Shown: positions 22,531 to 30,960, numbered from the stretch's first letter. The stretch: DNA of 34,385 nucleotides from Chloroflexota bacterium (GCA_015661135.1 JACVXW010000007.1:3062-37446); one strand, 5' to 3'. The notes: generated from the letters alone by a model not told the origin. Program-made: numbers and translations.

Positions 22531-23196
22531 ATGCGACTGACGGCCTGGGAGGAGGAGCGCATGCTCGTCTTCAGCGCGGCCGAGCTGGCACGCCGCCACC
22601 GCGACGCCGGGCTGCTCCTCAACGCGCCTGAGGCTGTCGCGCTCATCTGCGACGCCATGTTCGAGGCGGCACGGGCCGGGGCCACCTTCGCCGACGTCGA
22701 GGCCGCCGGGCGGGCCGCCGTCCAGCCGGGCGAGGCCATGCCAGGCGTCCCATCCCTGGTCGACGAGGTCCGCCTGGAGGTGCTCATCGGCGACGGGACG
22801 CGGCTCATCGTCCTGCTGGATCCACTGGGCGCGGCCGCAACCGAGCCGAACGGCCCGGGCTCGGTCACGCTGGCCACGGCCGATCTTGACGATCCGGCTG
22901 CGCACCTGGAGCGACGGCAGGTCGTGGTTCGGAGCGCATCGCGGCGCGTCATCCATGTCTCGTCGCACTTCCCGTTCCATCGGGTCAACCGGCGGCTCGA
23001 ATTCGACCGGGGGGCCGCGACGGGCTTCCGCCTGGACATTCCCGCCGGAAGCTCGGAGCGCTGGGCGCCGGGCGAAACGAGGACGGTTTCGCTCGTTCGG
23101 TATGCCGCCGAGATGCATACCGGACCGGAGATCGACCCCGAAGGCGCGCCTTCGGACCCGCCGACCGACGCCTCGACCCAAAGCGGCCCTCGATGA
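22531..23196 (+). CDS. ureAB: Urease gamma-beta fusion subunit
   Basis: 221 residues. The first ~100 are urease gamma (MRLTAWEEERMLVFSAAELA, LLLNAPEAVALICDAM, MPGVPSLVDEVRLEVLIGDG). Residues ~110-200 are urease beta (VVRSASRRVIHVSSHFPFH, FDRGAATGFRLDIPAGSS, WAPGETRTVSLVRYA). Gamma-beta fusions are known in several bacteria. The protein packs with UreC to form the (abc) unit. The usual length of beta N-terminus is somewhat shortened. It ends in an ATGA overlap with ureC. No ureD, E, F or G is present in the window. Confidence 0.95.
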   Translation: MRLTAWEEERMLVFSAAELARRHRDAGLLLNAPEAVALICDAMFEAARAGATFADVEAAGRAAVQPGEAMPGVPSLVDEVRLEVLIGDGTRLIVLLDPLGAAATEPNGPGSVTLATADLDDPAAHLERRQVVVRSASRRVIHVSSHFPFHRVNRRLEFDRGAATGFRLDIPAGSSERWAPGETRTVSLVRYAAEMHTGPEIDPEGAPSDPPTDASTQSGPR

Positions 23197-24917
23197 CCCG
23201 CCTCTCGCGAGTCGAGCGGCTGGCTCGCTACGGACCGACGACCGGCGACCTCGTCCGGCTCGCCGACACCTCGCTCCGGATCCGGGTCCGGGAGGACCGC
23301 CAGGCGCCCGGCGACGAGCCGGTCTGGGGATACGCCAAGGACCTCCGCCTGGACATGGCCCAATCCTCGAAGGCCGGGCCGTCCCAACTCGACGCGGTGA
23401 TCGTCGGCGCGCTCGTGGTCGATCCGGTCATCGGCATCGTCAAGGCGGACATAGGGATCAAGGACGGCCGGATCGTGGGCGTGGGACGCGCCGGCAACCC
23501 GGGCATTTCCGAGGGCATCGACCTGCCGATCGGGCCGCACACGTCTCCGATCTCGGCCTACGGGCTCATCGCGACACCGGGCGCCGTGGACTCGCACGTT
23601 CACACGATCAGCCCGAACCTGATCCCGGCGGCGCTGTCCGCCGGCGTCACGACCCTGATCACGGCGGGCTTTGAGGAGCCACCGGCCGCCATGGAGCGGA
23701 CGCTGCGCGGCCTGGAGGACTGGCCGATCAACGTGGGACTCCAGGCCAGCGCCCGGGCCGCGTCTGATGCCGCCCTCGAGCCGCTCCTGGACGCGGGGGC
23801 CGTCGGCTTCAAGATTCACGAGGATTACGGGGCTTCACCGGAGCTCATCGATCACGTCCTGCGCTTCGCCGACAGGCACGACATCTCGGTCAGCCTCCAC
23901 ACGGACGGCCTGCACGAGACCGCCGAGCTGGAGGACACGGTGGCCGCGATCGCCGGGCGTACCGTCCACGCCTACCACGTGGAAGGCTCTGGCGGCGGGC
24001 ACGTGCCCGACGTCATCGCCCTCGTCCGGGAAGCAAACGTCATCTGCTCGTCCACCACGCCGACGATCCCGTGGGGCGTGAGCGCGGCGAGCGAGACGCT
24101 GGCCATGACGATGCTCAATCACGGCACGAGCTGGGCGTTGCCGGAGGACGTTGCGCTGGTCCTGGAGCGCCTCCACCCGGCGACCATGGCTGCGGAGGGT
24201 CCGCTCCACGAGCTGGGCGCAATCAGCATCGTGAACTCGGATTCGCAGGGCATGGGCCGGATCATGGAGACGGTCCGGCGGACCTTCCAGCTGGCCGACG
24301 TCATGAAGGCCTGGCGGGCGTCGGAGGCCGGGCGGACCGTCGCGGCGCTGGCCGGCCTGCCCGACGAAGGCGAAGGCGCCGTGGGCGACGACGGGGACGA
24401 CGGTGATCGAGTCCTGCGCTACCTCGCCAAGGTGACCCTGGAGCCGGCGATCACGCACGGAATCGCGGAGCACGTCGGCTCACTCGCCCCCGGCCGGATC
24501 GCCGACATCGTCCTCTGGAAGCCCGGCTGGTTCGGGGTCAAGCCGGAGCTCGTCGTGAAGGGCGGCCACCCGGCCTGGTCCCCGCTGGGTGACGGCAACG
24601 CGTCCGTGGAGCGGTCCGAGCCGACGCGCTACGCGCGCGAGTTCGCCGGCCTGCCGCACGCTGCGCCCGGGGTGTCGGTGACCTTCGTCTCCGGGGCCGC
24701 CAACCAGGAGGTGCTGCGCCGCCGCCTCGCGAGCCGACGGACATTCCTCCCGGTTGCCGGCTGCCGGGGTTTGACGCGGGCATCCCTCGCCTGGAACCGG
24801 GCGACGGCCGCGATCGAGGTGGACCCGGCCACCGGACGCGTCACGCTCGGGGGGGTGCCCGTGGAGGCGCCGCCGGCGACCGAGCTCCCGTTGAACCGGC
24901 GATACTTCCTGCGCTGA
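23193..24917 (+). CDS. ureC: Urease alpha subunit, divergent, with Cys-to-Asn change in the flap
   Basis: 574 residues with the urease alpha fold. Using Klebsiella numbering with a constant offset of ten, the nickel ligands are present: H135/H137 (HVH, = H134/H136 region), K207 (carbamylated Lys, GFKIHEDYG), H209-type and H236 (SLHTDG), H262 (YHVEGSGGGH), D350 (NSDSQGMGR). H310 and R326 also match catalytic H320 and R336. The mobile-flap Cys319 is Asn309 (MLNHGTS instead of MVCHH). The flap neighbourhood otherwise differs from canonical ureases. An acidic GDDGDDGD insert lies near residue 400. Hydrolysis of urea or a related amide is likely but not certain. ATGA overlap with ureAB. Convergent with smpB, 35 bp apart. 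Confidence 0.92.
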   Translation: MTRLSRVERLARYGPTTGDLVRLADTSLRIRVREDRQAPGDEPVWGYAKDLRLDMAQSSKAGPSQLDAVIVGALVVDPVIGIVKADIGIKDGRIVGVGRAGNPGISEGIDLPIGPHTSPISAYGLIATPGAVDSHVHTISPNLIPAALSAGVTTLITAGFEEPPAAMERTLRGLEDWPINVGLQASARAASDAALEPLLDAGAVGFKIHEDYGASPELIDHVLRFADRHDISVSLHTDGLHETAELEDTVAAIAGRTVHAYHVEGSGGGHVPDVIALVREANVICSSTTPTIPWGVSAASETLAMTMLNHGTSWALPEDVALVLERLHPATMAAEGPLHELGAISIVNSDSQGMGRIMETVRRTFQLADVMKAWRASEAGRTVAALAGLPDEGEGAVGDDGDDGDRVLRYLAKVTLEPAITHGIAEHVGSLAPGRIADIVLWKPGWFGVKPELVVKGGHPAWSPLGDGNASVERSEPTRYAREFAGLPHAAPGVSVTFVSGAANQEVLRRRLASRRTFLPVAGCRGLTRASLAWNRATAAIEVDPATGRVTLGGVPVEAPPATELPLNRRYFLR

Positions 24918-24952
24918 ACCGGCGCGGGGTCCGGCGACGGCCGGCCGCCAGC

Positions 24953-25417
24953 TCAGCCCTTGCGCGCCTCGGCGATGTCGCGGTCCATCTGCCGCCGGGC
25001 GTCCCGCTCGGCGATGTCGCGCCGGCGGTCGTGGAGTTGCTTGCCGCGGGCCAGTCCAATCTCGACCTTGGCCCGTCCGCGCCCGTCGATGTAGACGCGA
25101 AGCGGGATCAGGGTGAGGCCCTTTGCCTTCGTCTTGCCGAGCAGCTGGTCGATCTCCATCCGGTGGAGGAGCAGCTTTCGATCGCGCTTGGCTTCATGGT
25201 TGTAGCGGCTGGCGCCTTCCCACGGGGCAATGTGGGCACCGACGAGCCAGGCCTCGGAGCGCTCGATCCGGGCGAACGAGTCACTGAGGTTGAGCTTGCC
25301 GGCCCGGAGCGACTTGATCTCCGTCCCGGTCAGCACGATCCCGGCCTCGATCGTGTCCTCGATCGAGTATTCGTACCTGGCCCTCCGGTTGAGGGCGATC
25401 GTCTTCTCCTCGCCCAT
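24953..25417 (-). CDS. smpB: SsrA-binding protein SmpB
   Basis: 154 residues of standard length: ALNRRARYEYSIEDTIEAGI, TGTEIKSLRAGKLNLSDSFA, then WEGASRYNHEAKRDRKLLLH and a basic C-tail. SmpB binds tmRNA and its tail enters the mRNA channel of stalled ribosomes. The ATG has GGAG about ten bases upstream. The gene sits 144 bp downstream of a leader ORF with a strong Shine-Dalgarno, and its promoter appears to be upstream of that leader (25638-25666). Confidence 0.97.
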   Translation of the reverse strand: MGEEKTIALNRRARYEYSIEDTIEAGIVLTGTEIKSLRAGKLNLSDSFARIERSEAWLVGAHIAPWEGASRYNHEAKRDRKLLLHRMEIDQLLGKTKAKGLTLIPLRVYIDGRGRAKVEIGLARGKQLHDRRRDIAERDARRQMDRDIAEARKG

Positions 25418-25499
25418 GGCTCAGGCTCCAATCGATGGGGCAGGGGGGCCGGTTGCCGGGTCACGCCCGCCAGGTCGGCGAGTCGGTCCCGGATTCGCA

Positions 25500-25529
25500 C
25501 GAACGCCGGCCCTTTCGGACCGGCGTTCG
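25500..25529 (-). repeat. Hairpin in the smpB leader (10-bp arms, 10-nt loop)
   Basis: Arms CGAACGCCGG (25500-25509) and CCGGCGTTCG (25520-25529). There is no T-tract on either strand, so it is more likely a structural element or pausing hairpin than an intrinsic terminator. It lies between the 15-codon leader ORF and smpB. Confidence 0.65.
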
Positions 25530-25560
25530 ACTTGCGGCTGCCACCCGCACGGAAGACCGG

Positions 25561-25608
25561 CTAGACGGTCGACTCCGGCGAGGTGGTGCAATGACTGTGA
25601 CTTGACAT
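25561..25608 (-). CDS. Putative 15-codon leader ORF upstream of smpB
   Basis: ATG 25608 lies 9 nt after GGAGG of a very strong Shine-Dalgarno (AAAGGAGGTGAT, 25614-25625), complementary to the 16S rRNA 3' tail. The peptide is MSSHSHCTTSPESTV, ending TAG. It uses TCA, AGT, AGT and CAT early, codons that look uncommon in this GC-rich window. The region is also part of a hairpin (see 25580-25621). A second ATG three codons upstream (ATG TGC, 25617) would give a 64-codon frame ending just before smpB, but it is only 2 nt from the SD. No homology is claimed for either peptide. Confidence 0.45.
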   Translation of the reverse strand: MSSHSHCTTSPESTV

Positions 25609-25621
25609 TGCACATCACCTC
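25580..25621 (-). promoter_or_regulatory. SD-sequestering hairpin upstream of smpB
   Basis: On the minus strand GAGGTG-AT-GTGCAATG is followed by a 12-nt loop and CATTGCAC-CACCTC: 14 base pairs with a 2-nt bulge. The 5' arm contains the 3' half of the strong Shine-Dalgarno and the AUG of the 15-codon ORF. The structure could block ribosome loading and be opened by translation or a regulator. The rest of 25418-25722 holds only the second hairpin, the promoter and spacer sequence. Confidence 0.6.
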
Positions 25622-25637
25622 CTTTCGTTCGAGCCGA

Positions 25638-25666
25638 ACCCTAGCGGATGCCCGGCTCTCTGGCAA
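25638..25666 (-). promoter_or_regulatory. Predicted sigma70-type promoter for smpB leader unit
   Basis: Minus strand: -35 TTGCCA (25661-25666), 17-bp spacer, -10 TAGGGT (25638-25643). The transcript would begin about ten bases before the strong Shine-Dalgarno. Confidence 0.55.
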
Positions 25667-25722
25667 CATCGGCGATCCGCCCCGGCCCGGGGTGAGGAAC
25701 CGTGCGGGCAGACGAACGTGGG

Positions 25723-26986
25723 TCAGGCCGCGATCGGCCAGGCCGCCGGGGCGGAGGAGCCGCCGGTGAGGAACTCGATCGCGCGATCCAGGACCGGGTC
25801 AACTCCGGCCGGCGTGTCGGCGGGTACCTCGACGACGATGTCCGGCACGATGCCCACCTTGTGGATCCAGCGCTTGTCGGGCGTGAGCCACTTGAAGACC
25901 GTCAGCCTGACCCCGCCGGAATCGTTGACGAGATCGATCCACTGCTGGACCGTGCCCTTGCCGTAGGTCGTCTCGCCGATCAGGGTTGCCCGGCCCGTGT
26001 CCTGGAGGGCGCCGGCCACGATCTCGCTGGCCGAGGCGCTGCCGCGGTCGACGAGGAGGACGACCTCGATGGCGGCGTCCGTGGCGATGCCCTTGCCCGT
26101 CGCGTTGGTGGGGGTCTGGGTTCCCTTCGCATCCTCCTCCCAGAAGACCGGTCCCTCCTTCACGAACGTGCTGGCGACCGTCCGGGCGGCCGTCACGAAG
26201 CCGCCGGGGTTGCCGCGGACATCGATGATGAGGCTGGTCTGACCGCTGTCGAGCGCGGCCTGGACTGCCTCTACGAACCGTTCCGCCCCGTTCTCCGAGA
26301 AGCCGGTGAGCCGGACATAACCGATCGACCCGTTCGCATAGTCATCGGTGATGACTTCCCGCTGGTGGATCACGTCGCGTACGATCGAGACCTCGAACGG
26401 AGCCGCGCCCTCGCGGTCGATCGTGATGAGGACGGTGGTGCCCTTCTTGCCGCGGATCTTGTCGCGTGCCTCGTCCGGCGAGAGTCCATCCAGCGTGGAG
26501 CCGTCGACCTCGGCGATGATGTCGCCCGGCCTGAGGCCGGCCTTCTCGGCTGGGGATCCCTCGAGCGGGGCCACGATGACGAGTCGGCAATCCGGCCCGA
26601 ATGTCGTGCAGTCGACGGTCTTTCGCGCGGCATCCACCGTCCCGATCTCGGCCCCGATTCCCTCGAACTCGCCCGAGATGTCCTGGAGCGTGGAGCGGAA
26701 CTCCTCGGACGTCAGGTAGGTGGAGTAGGGGTCGCCGATCGCCTCGACCATGCCACGGATGGCACCTTCGATCACGGCCTTGCGATCGATCGGGCCGAGG
26801 GCGAACTGATCCCTGATCGCGTGATAGGCGTCCCAGAAGGGCTGGAACGCTTCTTCCTCGCTACCTGGGGGTGGCAGCGGCCGGGATGGGGGCGGATCCC
26901 GGGATCAGGCCGGTCGGCCCAGGGCCGGCGGGATTGCCGGACTCGCCGGGCGGGTCGGCGGGTCGGTCGCGGTCGTCGGGGAACAT
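25723..26986 (-). pseudogene. S41 (CtpA-type) carboxyl-terminal protease, apparent frameshift and missing N-terminal helix
   Basis: The main body is a CtpA-like protease: AIRGMVEAIGDPYSTYLTSE, a PDZ domain (~60-140), then VRLTGFSENGAERFVEAVQA, DVRGNPGGF, and the catalytic Ser region DRGSASASEIVAGAL with Lys in GKGTVQQW. The frame is in register back to about 26862 (SEEEAFQPFWDAYHAIRDQF) but has no start codon there except CTG; the first usable start is GTG 26775, after conserved residues. A second frame from ATG 26986 (SD GAGGG) encodes MFPDDRDRPADPPGESGNPA and ends TAG at 26861 exactly where the body begins. A membrane helix normally joins these parts. The picture is of a lost segment with a frame change. 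Confidence 0.75.
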
Positions 26987-27117
26987 TGCGGCGTGGCCCT
27001 CATGGAAAGCGTGCGAGCCTGGAGGCGGGGTTTCGGCGGCGTCGCGTGCGGCGGCAAGCCTACACGCGTGCCGCCGATCCTACGTCCGGGGAGAGCGCGG
27101 CGGCTGCCCCGGCGAGG

Positions 27118-28002
27118 CTAGCGGATCAAGTACGTCCGAACGGACAACCACGCGCCGAGCACGCCCAGCCCGATGCCGGAGCCCAGGACCAGGACGCTGA
27201 CCTCGCGAGCAATCGCGCCGACCCGGATCGGGAGGACGCGGAAGAACTCGAACATGAAGCCGCCCATCGGTTCCGCGAGGGCCGCCACGATCGCCAGCGT
27301 GAGCGTTGCCCCGAGCAGGCCGACGAGCGCGCCCTCGAAGATGAACGGCCAGCGGATGAAGGCATCGGACGCACCCACGAGGCGCATCACCTCGATCTCA
27401 TCCGCCCGGCTCACGACCGCGAGACGGATCGTATTGACGATGATGAACAGCACGATCAGGCCGATCAGCCCGAGGATGCCCAGGCCTGCCGTCCGAAGGA
27501 ACCCTGTCACGGTCGTGACGCGCTGCGCGAGGTCGGTGAGGTTCTTCACCTGGTCCACCACGGGATCCGCCCGCAGTTGCTCCATGACCGCCCCGAAGTC
27601 GGCTGGATCGCGAAGCTTGACCTCGAGGCTGGCCTGGAGCGGATTGGCGTCGAGATAGCGGGTAAGGTCTTCCTCACCCTGGGCGGCGCGGGACTCACGG
27701 AAGCGGCGCAGGGCCTCCTCCTTCGAGACGAACTGGACCGCCCGTACCTCCGGCAGCGCCTCGATCCTGGCCTGGAGCACGGCGACATCCACGTCTGCAG
27801 CGGTCGCCCGGAGGTCTGCCACGACCTCGACCTTCTGTTCAACGAACGCAAGCCCGGCGAGCAGGCCGTTCTGGAGGATGAAGAAGCCGGCGAGGAGGAG
27901 GAGCATGAGGGTCATCGTCACCGTCGCCGCGAGGCTGATCGCGGCGTTGCGCCAGAAACCCTGCCAGGCCCGCGACAGGCTGAACCCGAGGAACCCGATC
28001 AC
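27118..28002 (-). CDS. ftsX: Cell division protein FtsX
   Basis: 294 residues. Cytoplasmic N-terminus, TM1 (~20-45), extracytoplasmic domain (~46-165, with VQFVSKEEALRRFRESRA and NPLQASLEVKLRDPADF), then three helices (~170-195, 220-245, 265-290) and the conserved SRADEIEVMRLVGASDAFIR-like sequence EIEVMRLVGAS. With FtsE it forms an ABC-type complex that controls peptidoglycan hydrolases during division. GTG start 36 bp after ftsE. Complete and normal. Confidence 0.96.
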   Translation of the reverse strand: MIGFLGFSLSRAWQGFWRNAAISLAATVTMTLMLLLLAGFFILQNGLLAGLAFVEQKVEVVADLRATAADVDVAVLQARIEALPEVRAVQFVSKEEALRRFRESRAAQGEEDLTRYLDANPLQASLEVKLRDPADFGAVMEQLRADPVVDQVKNLTDLAQRVTTVTGFLRTAGLGILGLIGLIVLFIIVNTIRLAVVSRADEIEVMRLVGASDAFIRWPFIFEGALVGLLGATLTLAIVAALAEPMGGFMFEFFRVLPIRVGAIAREVSVLVLGSGIGLGVLGAWLSVRTYLIR

Positions 28003-28038
28003 CGGGCACCGCCGCCGTGCCGGGTGCCGCCGCCGGAC

Positions 28039-28885
28039 TCAGCCACGCCGGTGATACCCGCCGCCCACTTCGTCGCGGATGACGCGGCCGTCTTCCATGG
28101 CGACCACCCGCTTCCGGAGCGCCGTGACGATGTCGGCATCGTGGGTCGCCATGAGGACGGTGACGCCGAGCTCATTGATGCGGAGCAGGAGCTGGATGAT
28201 CTCCCAGCTGATGAGCGGATCCAGGTTGCCGGTCGGCTCGTCCGCGATCACGAGCCGTGGATCGTGGACCAGGGCGCGGGCAATCGCGGTCCGCTGCTGC
28301 TCGCCGCCCGACAGCTGCCGGGGATCGGTCCACGGCCGGCCCGATCTTGCGGCGTGGCGTGCCGGTCACCTGGAGAGCGAAGGCGACGTTCTCGCGGACC
28401 GTCTTGGTCGGGAGGAGCTTGAAGTCCTGGAAGACCGTCCCGATCTTGCGCCGGATCCGGGGCACGAACCGACGCGGCAGCCGGGCCAGGTCCTGGCCGT
28501 CCAGGATGACCTCGCCCTGGGTGGGCGTCTCGTCGCGGATGAGCAGCCGCATCAGGGTGGACTTGCCCGCCCCACTCGGGCCGACCAGGAAGACGAAGTC
28601 GCCCTCGGGCACGATGAGATCCACGTCGCGCAGCGCCTCGCGACCATTCGGGTAGCGCTTCGTCACGTCGTTGAGGACGAGGATCGGGCGCCGGCCAGCC
28701 CCGGCGGTGCCGTTCGCGATTGCCGCGGCCGCCGCTTCGCGGCTCGGACCCTCGTCGGTGTCGTACGGGTCGGGATCGGAACGGTCGTCGAGACCGGCCG
28801 GGCGCGCTCGTCCGGTGTCGATTCGGCCCACTCGGGTCCGGGGAGGTGCCATCGTCAGGTTCGGCTCCGCGATTGCGTGCGCCAT
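28039..28885 (-). pseudogene. ftsE: Cell division ATP-binding protein FtsE, apparent out-of-frame deletion
   Basis: An N-terminal frame encodes VTKRYPNGREALRDVDLIVP, Walker A GPSGAGKS, Q-loop TVFQDFKLLPTKTVRENVAF, and ends at RRKIGPAVD near 28330. The C-terminal frame then gives [20 protein letters not shown] (signature), Walker [12 protein letters not shown] and the H-loop THDADIV. The two frames join at about 28320-28335. Between GPAVD and PRQLSGG the family has about 15 further residues, so a short segment plus register seem lost. There is a ~70-residue N-terminal extension; start ATG 28852 or 28885. As FtsE is highly conserved and FtsX is intact, sequence error is likely. Confidence 0.85.
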
Positions 28886-29004
28886 CGGCGGGGATGCCTG
28901 GCGGCGCGTCGGCGCGGGACTCCGGGCACGGGCACGGTGGGTGGAGCCACGTCGAGCGGAGGCTACCACCGGCTTCGACGCCCCGGCAAACACGGGGCCG
29001 GGCG

Positions 29005-29914
29005 TCAGGGCAACCCCGGCGAAAACGGCAGGTAGCGGCCGAAGTCGGCAAACGGCCGGTTCCAGCAGAGCAGGACCGGGAAGCCGTCCATCCGCAGCCC
29101 GGCCCGAAGCGCCGCGGGGAGTGACGGCGTCCAGGAGGTGGGCCACGATCGGCGCCACGAGCCCCGCGTCTCGTGTCGCGACTGGGCCGATCCGCCCGAG
29201 CTCCGACCCGTAGCCGTAGCCGAGCATCTCGCCGCCCCCGTCGCGGTAGGCGAACCCGACCCGACCCTGACCGCGGATGAAGTCGTGATCCTGCGGGTGG
29301 GCGTATCCGAGTACCGACCCGTCCAGGGCCGCCAGTTCCGTCTCCAGGAGCCGATCGCGTTCGATGGGCGCGGTCGCGTCGAGCCGGACCGGGTGGATCC
29401 CGGTTGGCAGCGCTCGCAGCGCCTCGGGCCGCGTTGGCCGGCCAACGAGGTTGAACATCGGCAGGCGCGGCACCATGCCCATCGACGCGTACAGGCCGTT
29501 CGAGATCGGTTGGGCGGCATCCGTGACCGTAGCCATGACCGCGTCGTCGACCGGGTCCGGCCGAATGCGCTCGACCAGGCCCCGGCCCACCCCGCTCGCC
29601 TGGGCCTCGGGTCGAACGAAGAGGTTGGACAGGAACCAGACGGGGCCGCGGCGGATGGCCGAGGTGAACCCGACGATCTCCTCCGCGTCGCCCGGCGCGT
29701 CCTCGCCTGACCTCCGTGTCGCGACCCAGAAGCGGGCGGGGTCTGTCGCCAGCATGTGCGCGTGCATGGCGCGCAGGGCGGGGTTGTCGGCCGGGATCTC
29801 GTACTGGCCCAGCGGCACGAGATAGCCGTTGAGGCTTTCCCGGAAGATCGTCTCGCAGGTCGCGAGGTCCGCCTCGGTCGCCCGGCGGTAGCCGATCTCG
29901 CCGGCAGCAGTCAC
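29005..29914 (-). pseudogene. GNAT family acetyltransferase-like protein, apparent frameshift near the 3' end
   Basis: The start GTG overlaps the prfB stop (GTGA). The N-terminal GNAT fold has IGYRRATEADLATCETIFRE, and the acetyl-CoA loop FVRPEAQASGVGRGLVERI; a second domain includes AAQPISNGLYASMGMVPRLP. The frame continues through LLDAVTP near 29125, but the expected C-terminus (LRMDGFPVLLCWNRPFADFG, then RYLPFSPGLP) lies in the next frame and ends at 29005. The original frame runs on into the ftsE coding region as an apparent fusion, which I consider an artefact of the frame change. Substrate unknown. Confidence 0.7.
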
Positions 29915-30960
29915 TCGGCCTCGCTGCCCGCGGGCGGGCGACCCGTCGCGAGGCGCTCCAGCTCGGCCTGCATGAAGACGTCGAGTTCGCCATCGAGCAC
30001 GGCGCCGGTGTTGGACGTCTCGTACCCGCTCCGGAGATCCTTGACCATCTGGTAGGGATGCAGGACGTAGCTTCGAATCTGGTTGCCCCAGCCGGCCTCG
30101 ACGTGCTCGCCCTTGAGCTTGCGGAGGGCCGCCTCCTTCTCCTCCAGCGCCCGTTCCAGGAGCCGGGCCTTGAGGACCTTGATCGCCAGCTCCTTGTTCT
30201 GGGTCTGGCTCCGTTCGTTCTGGCTCTGGGCCACGATCCCGGTCGGCAGGTGGGTCAGGCGGACGGCCGAGTCGGTCTTGTTGACATGCTGCCCGCCGGC
30301 GCCCTGGGACCGGAAGGTGTCCACCCTGATCACGTCCCAGTCCAGTTCGATCTCGACGTCGTCCTCTGCCTCGGGCAGGACCTCAACGAGCGCAAAGGTG
30401 GTCTGGCGGCGCTTCTGGGCGTCATACGGGCTGATCCGGACGAGGCGATGGACCCCGCGCTCGGCGCGCAGCCAGCCGTAGGCCCGGCGCCCGTTCACGG
30501 CCACGGTGACGCTCTTGAGGCCGGCCTGTTCGCCCGCCTGCTCGTCGAGGACCTCGGTCCGGAACCGATGTCGCTCGGCCCAGCGGAGGTACATCCGAAG
30601 CAGCATTTCCGCCCAGTCGGTGGCCTCGGTCCCGCCGGCGCCGGCACTCACGGTCACGAGTGCCGCCCGCTCGTCGTATTCGCCCGAGAACAGGAGCGCA
30701 GTTCGTTCCGTCGAGAAATCGCGCGACAGCGCCGCCGCCTCCGTCTCCAGCTCGGCGATCAGCTCGGAGTCGTCCGACTCGCCGATGAGCTGGACCATCG
30801 TTTCGAGGTTTTCGGTCCGGGCGAGGAGCGAGCCCCACAGGTCGATCTCGGTGCGCAGACCGTCCGCCTCGCGGAGGATGCGCTGGGCGCTCCGCTGGTC
30901 ATCCCAGAAACTCGCCTCCTGGGTCAGCGCGTCGAGTTCGGCGACTCGTGGAGCAGGATC
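29911..30960 (-). CDS. prfB: Peptide chain release factor 2, start unresolved
   Basis: RF2 with LTQEASFWDDQRSAQRILRE, GAGGTEATDWAEMLLRMY, the recognition-loop SPYDAQKRRQTTF and the catalytic GGQ in SQGAGGQHVNKTDSAVRLTH. RF2 normally has SPF; here Phe is Tyr. The frame is open upstream to a TAA at 31033-31035 but contains no ATG, GTG or TTG before internal ATG 30798, which is inside the conserved domain; only CTG codons are available. The overlapping upstream frame belongs to the Cys-rich ORF. The standard +1 programmed frameshift does not fit: its TGA stop at 30924-30926 would need a -1 shift. A lost segment or an unusual start is possible. Confidence 0.9.
   Translation of the reverse strand, partial: DPAPRVAELDALTQEASFWDDQRSAQRILREADGLRTEIDLWGSLLARTENLETMVQLIGESDDSELIAELETEAAALSRDFSTERTALLFSGEYDERAALVTVSAGAGGTEATDWAEMLLRMYLRWAERHRFRTEVLDEQAGEQAGLKSVTVAVNGRRAYGWLRAERGVHRLVRISPYDAQKRRQTTFALVEVLPEAEDDVEIELDWDVIRVDTFRSQGAGGQHVNKTDSAVRLTHLPTGIVAQSQNERSQTQNKELAIKVLKARLLERALEEKEAALRKLKGEHVEAGWGNQIRSYVLHPYQMVKDLRSGYETSNTGAVLDGELDVFMQAELERLATGRPPAGSEAE

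Noticed and set aside
25614-25626. Plus strand matches the 16S rRNA 3' tail (ATCACCTCCTTTC)
   Set aside because: Only this short match is present; it is the complement of a very strong Shine-Dalgarno on the minus strand, not an rRNA fragment.
30915-30930. RF2 programmed +1 frameshift site
   Set aside because: The stop context is CGC TGA C, not CTT TGA C, the +1 frame soon hits a stop, and a -1 change would be needed.
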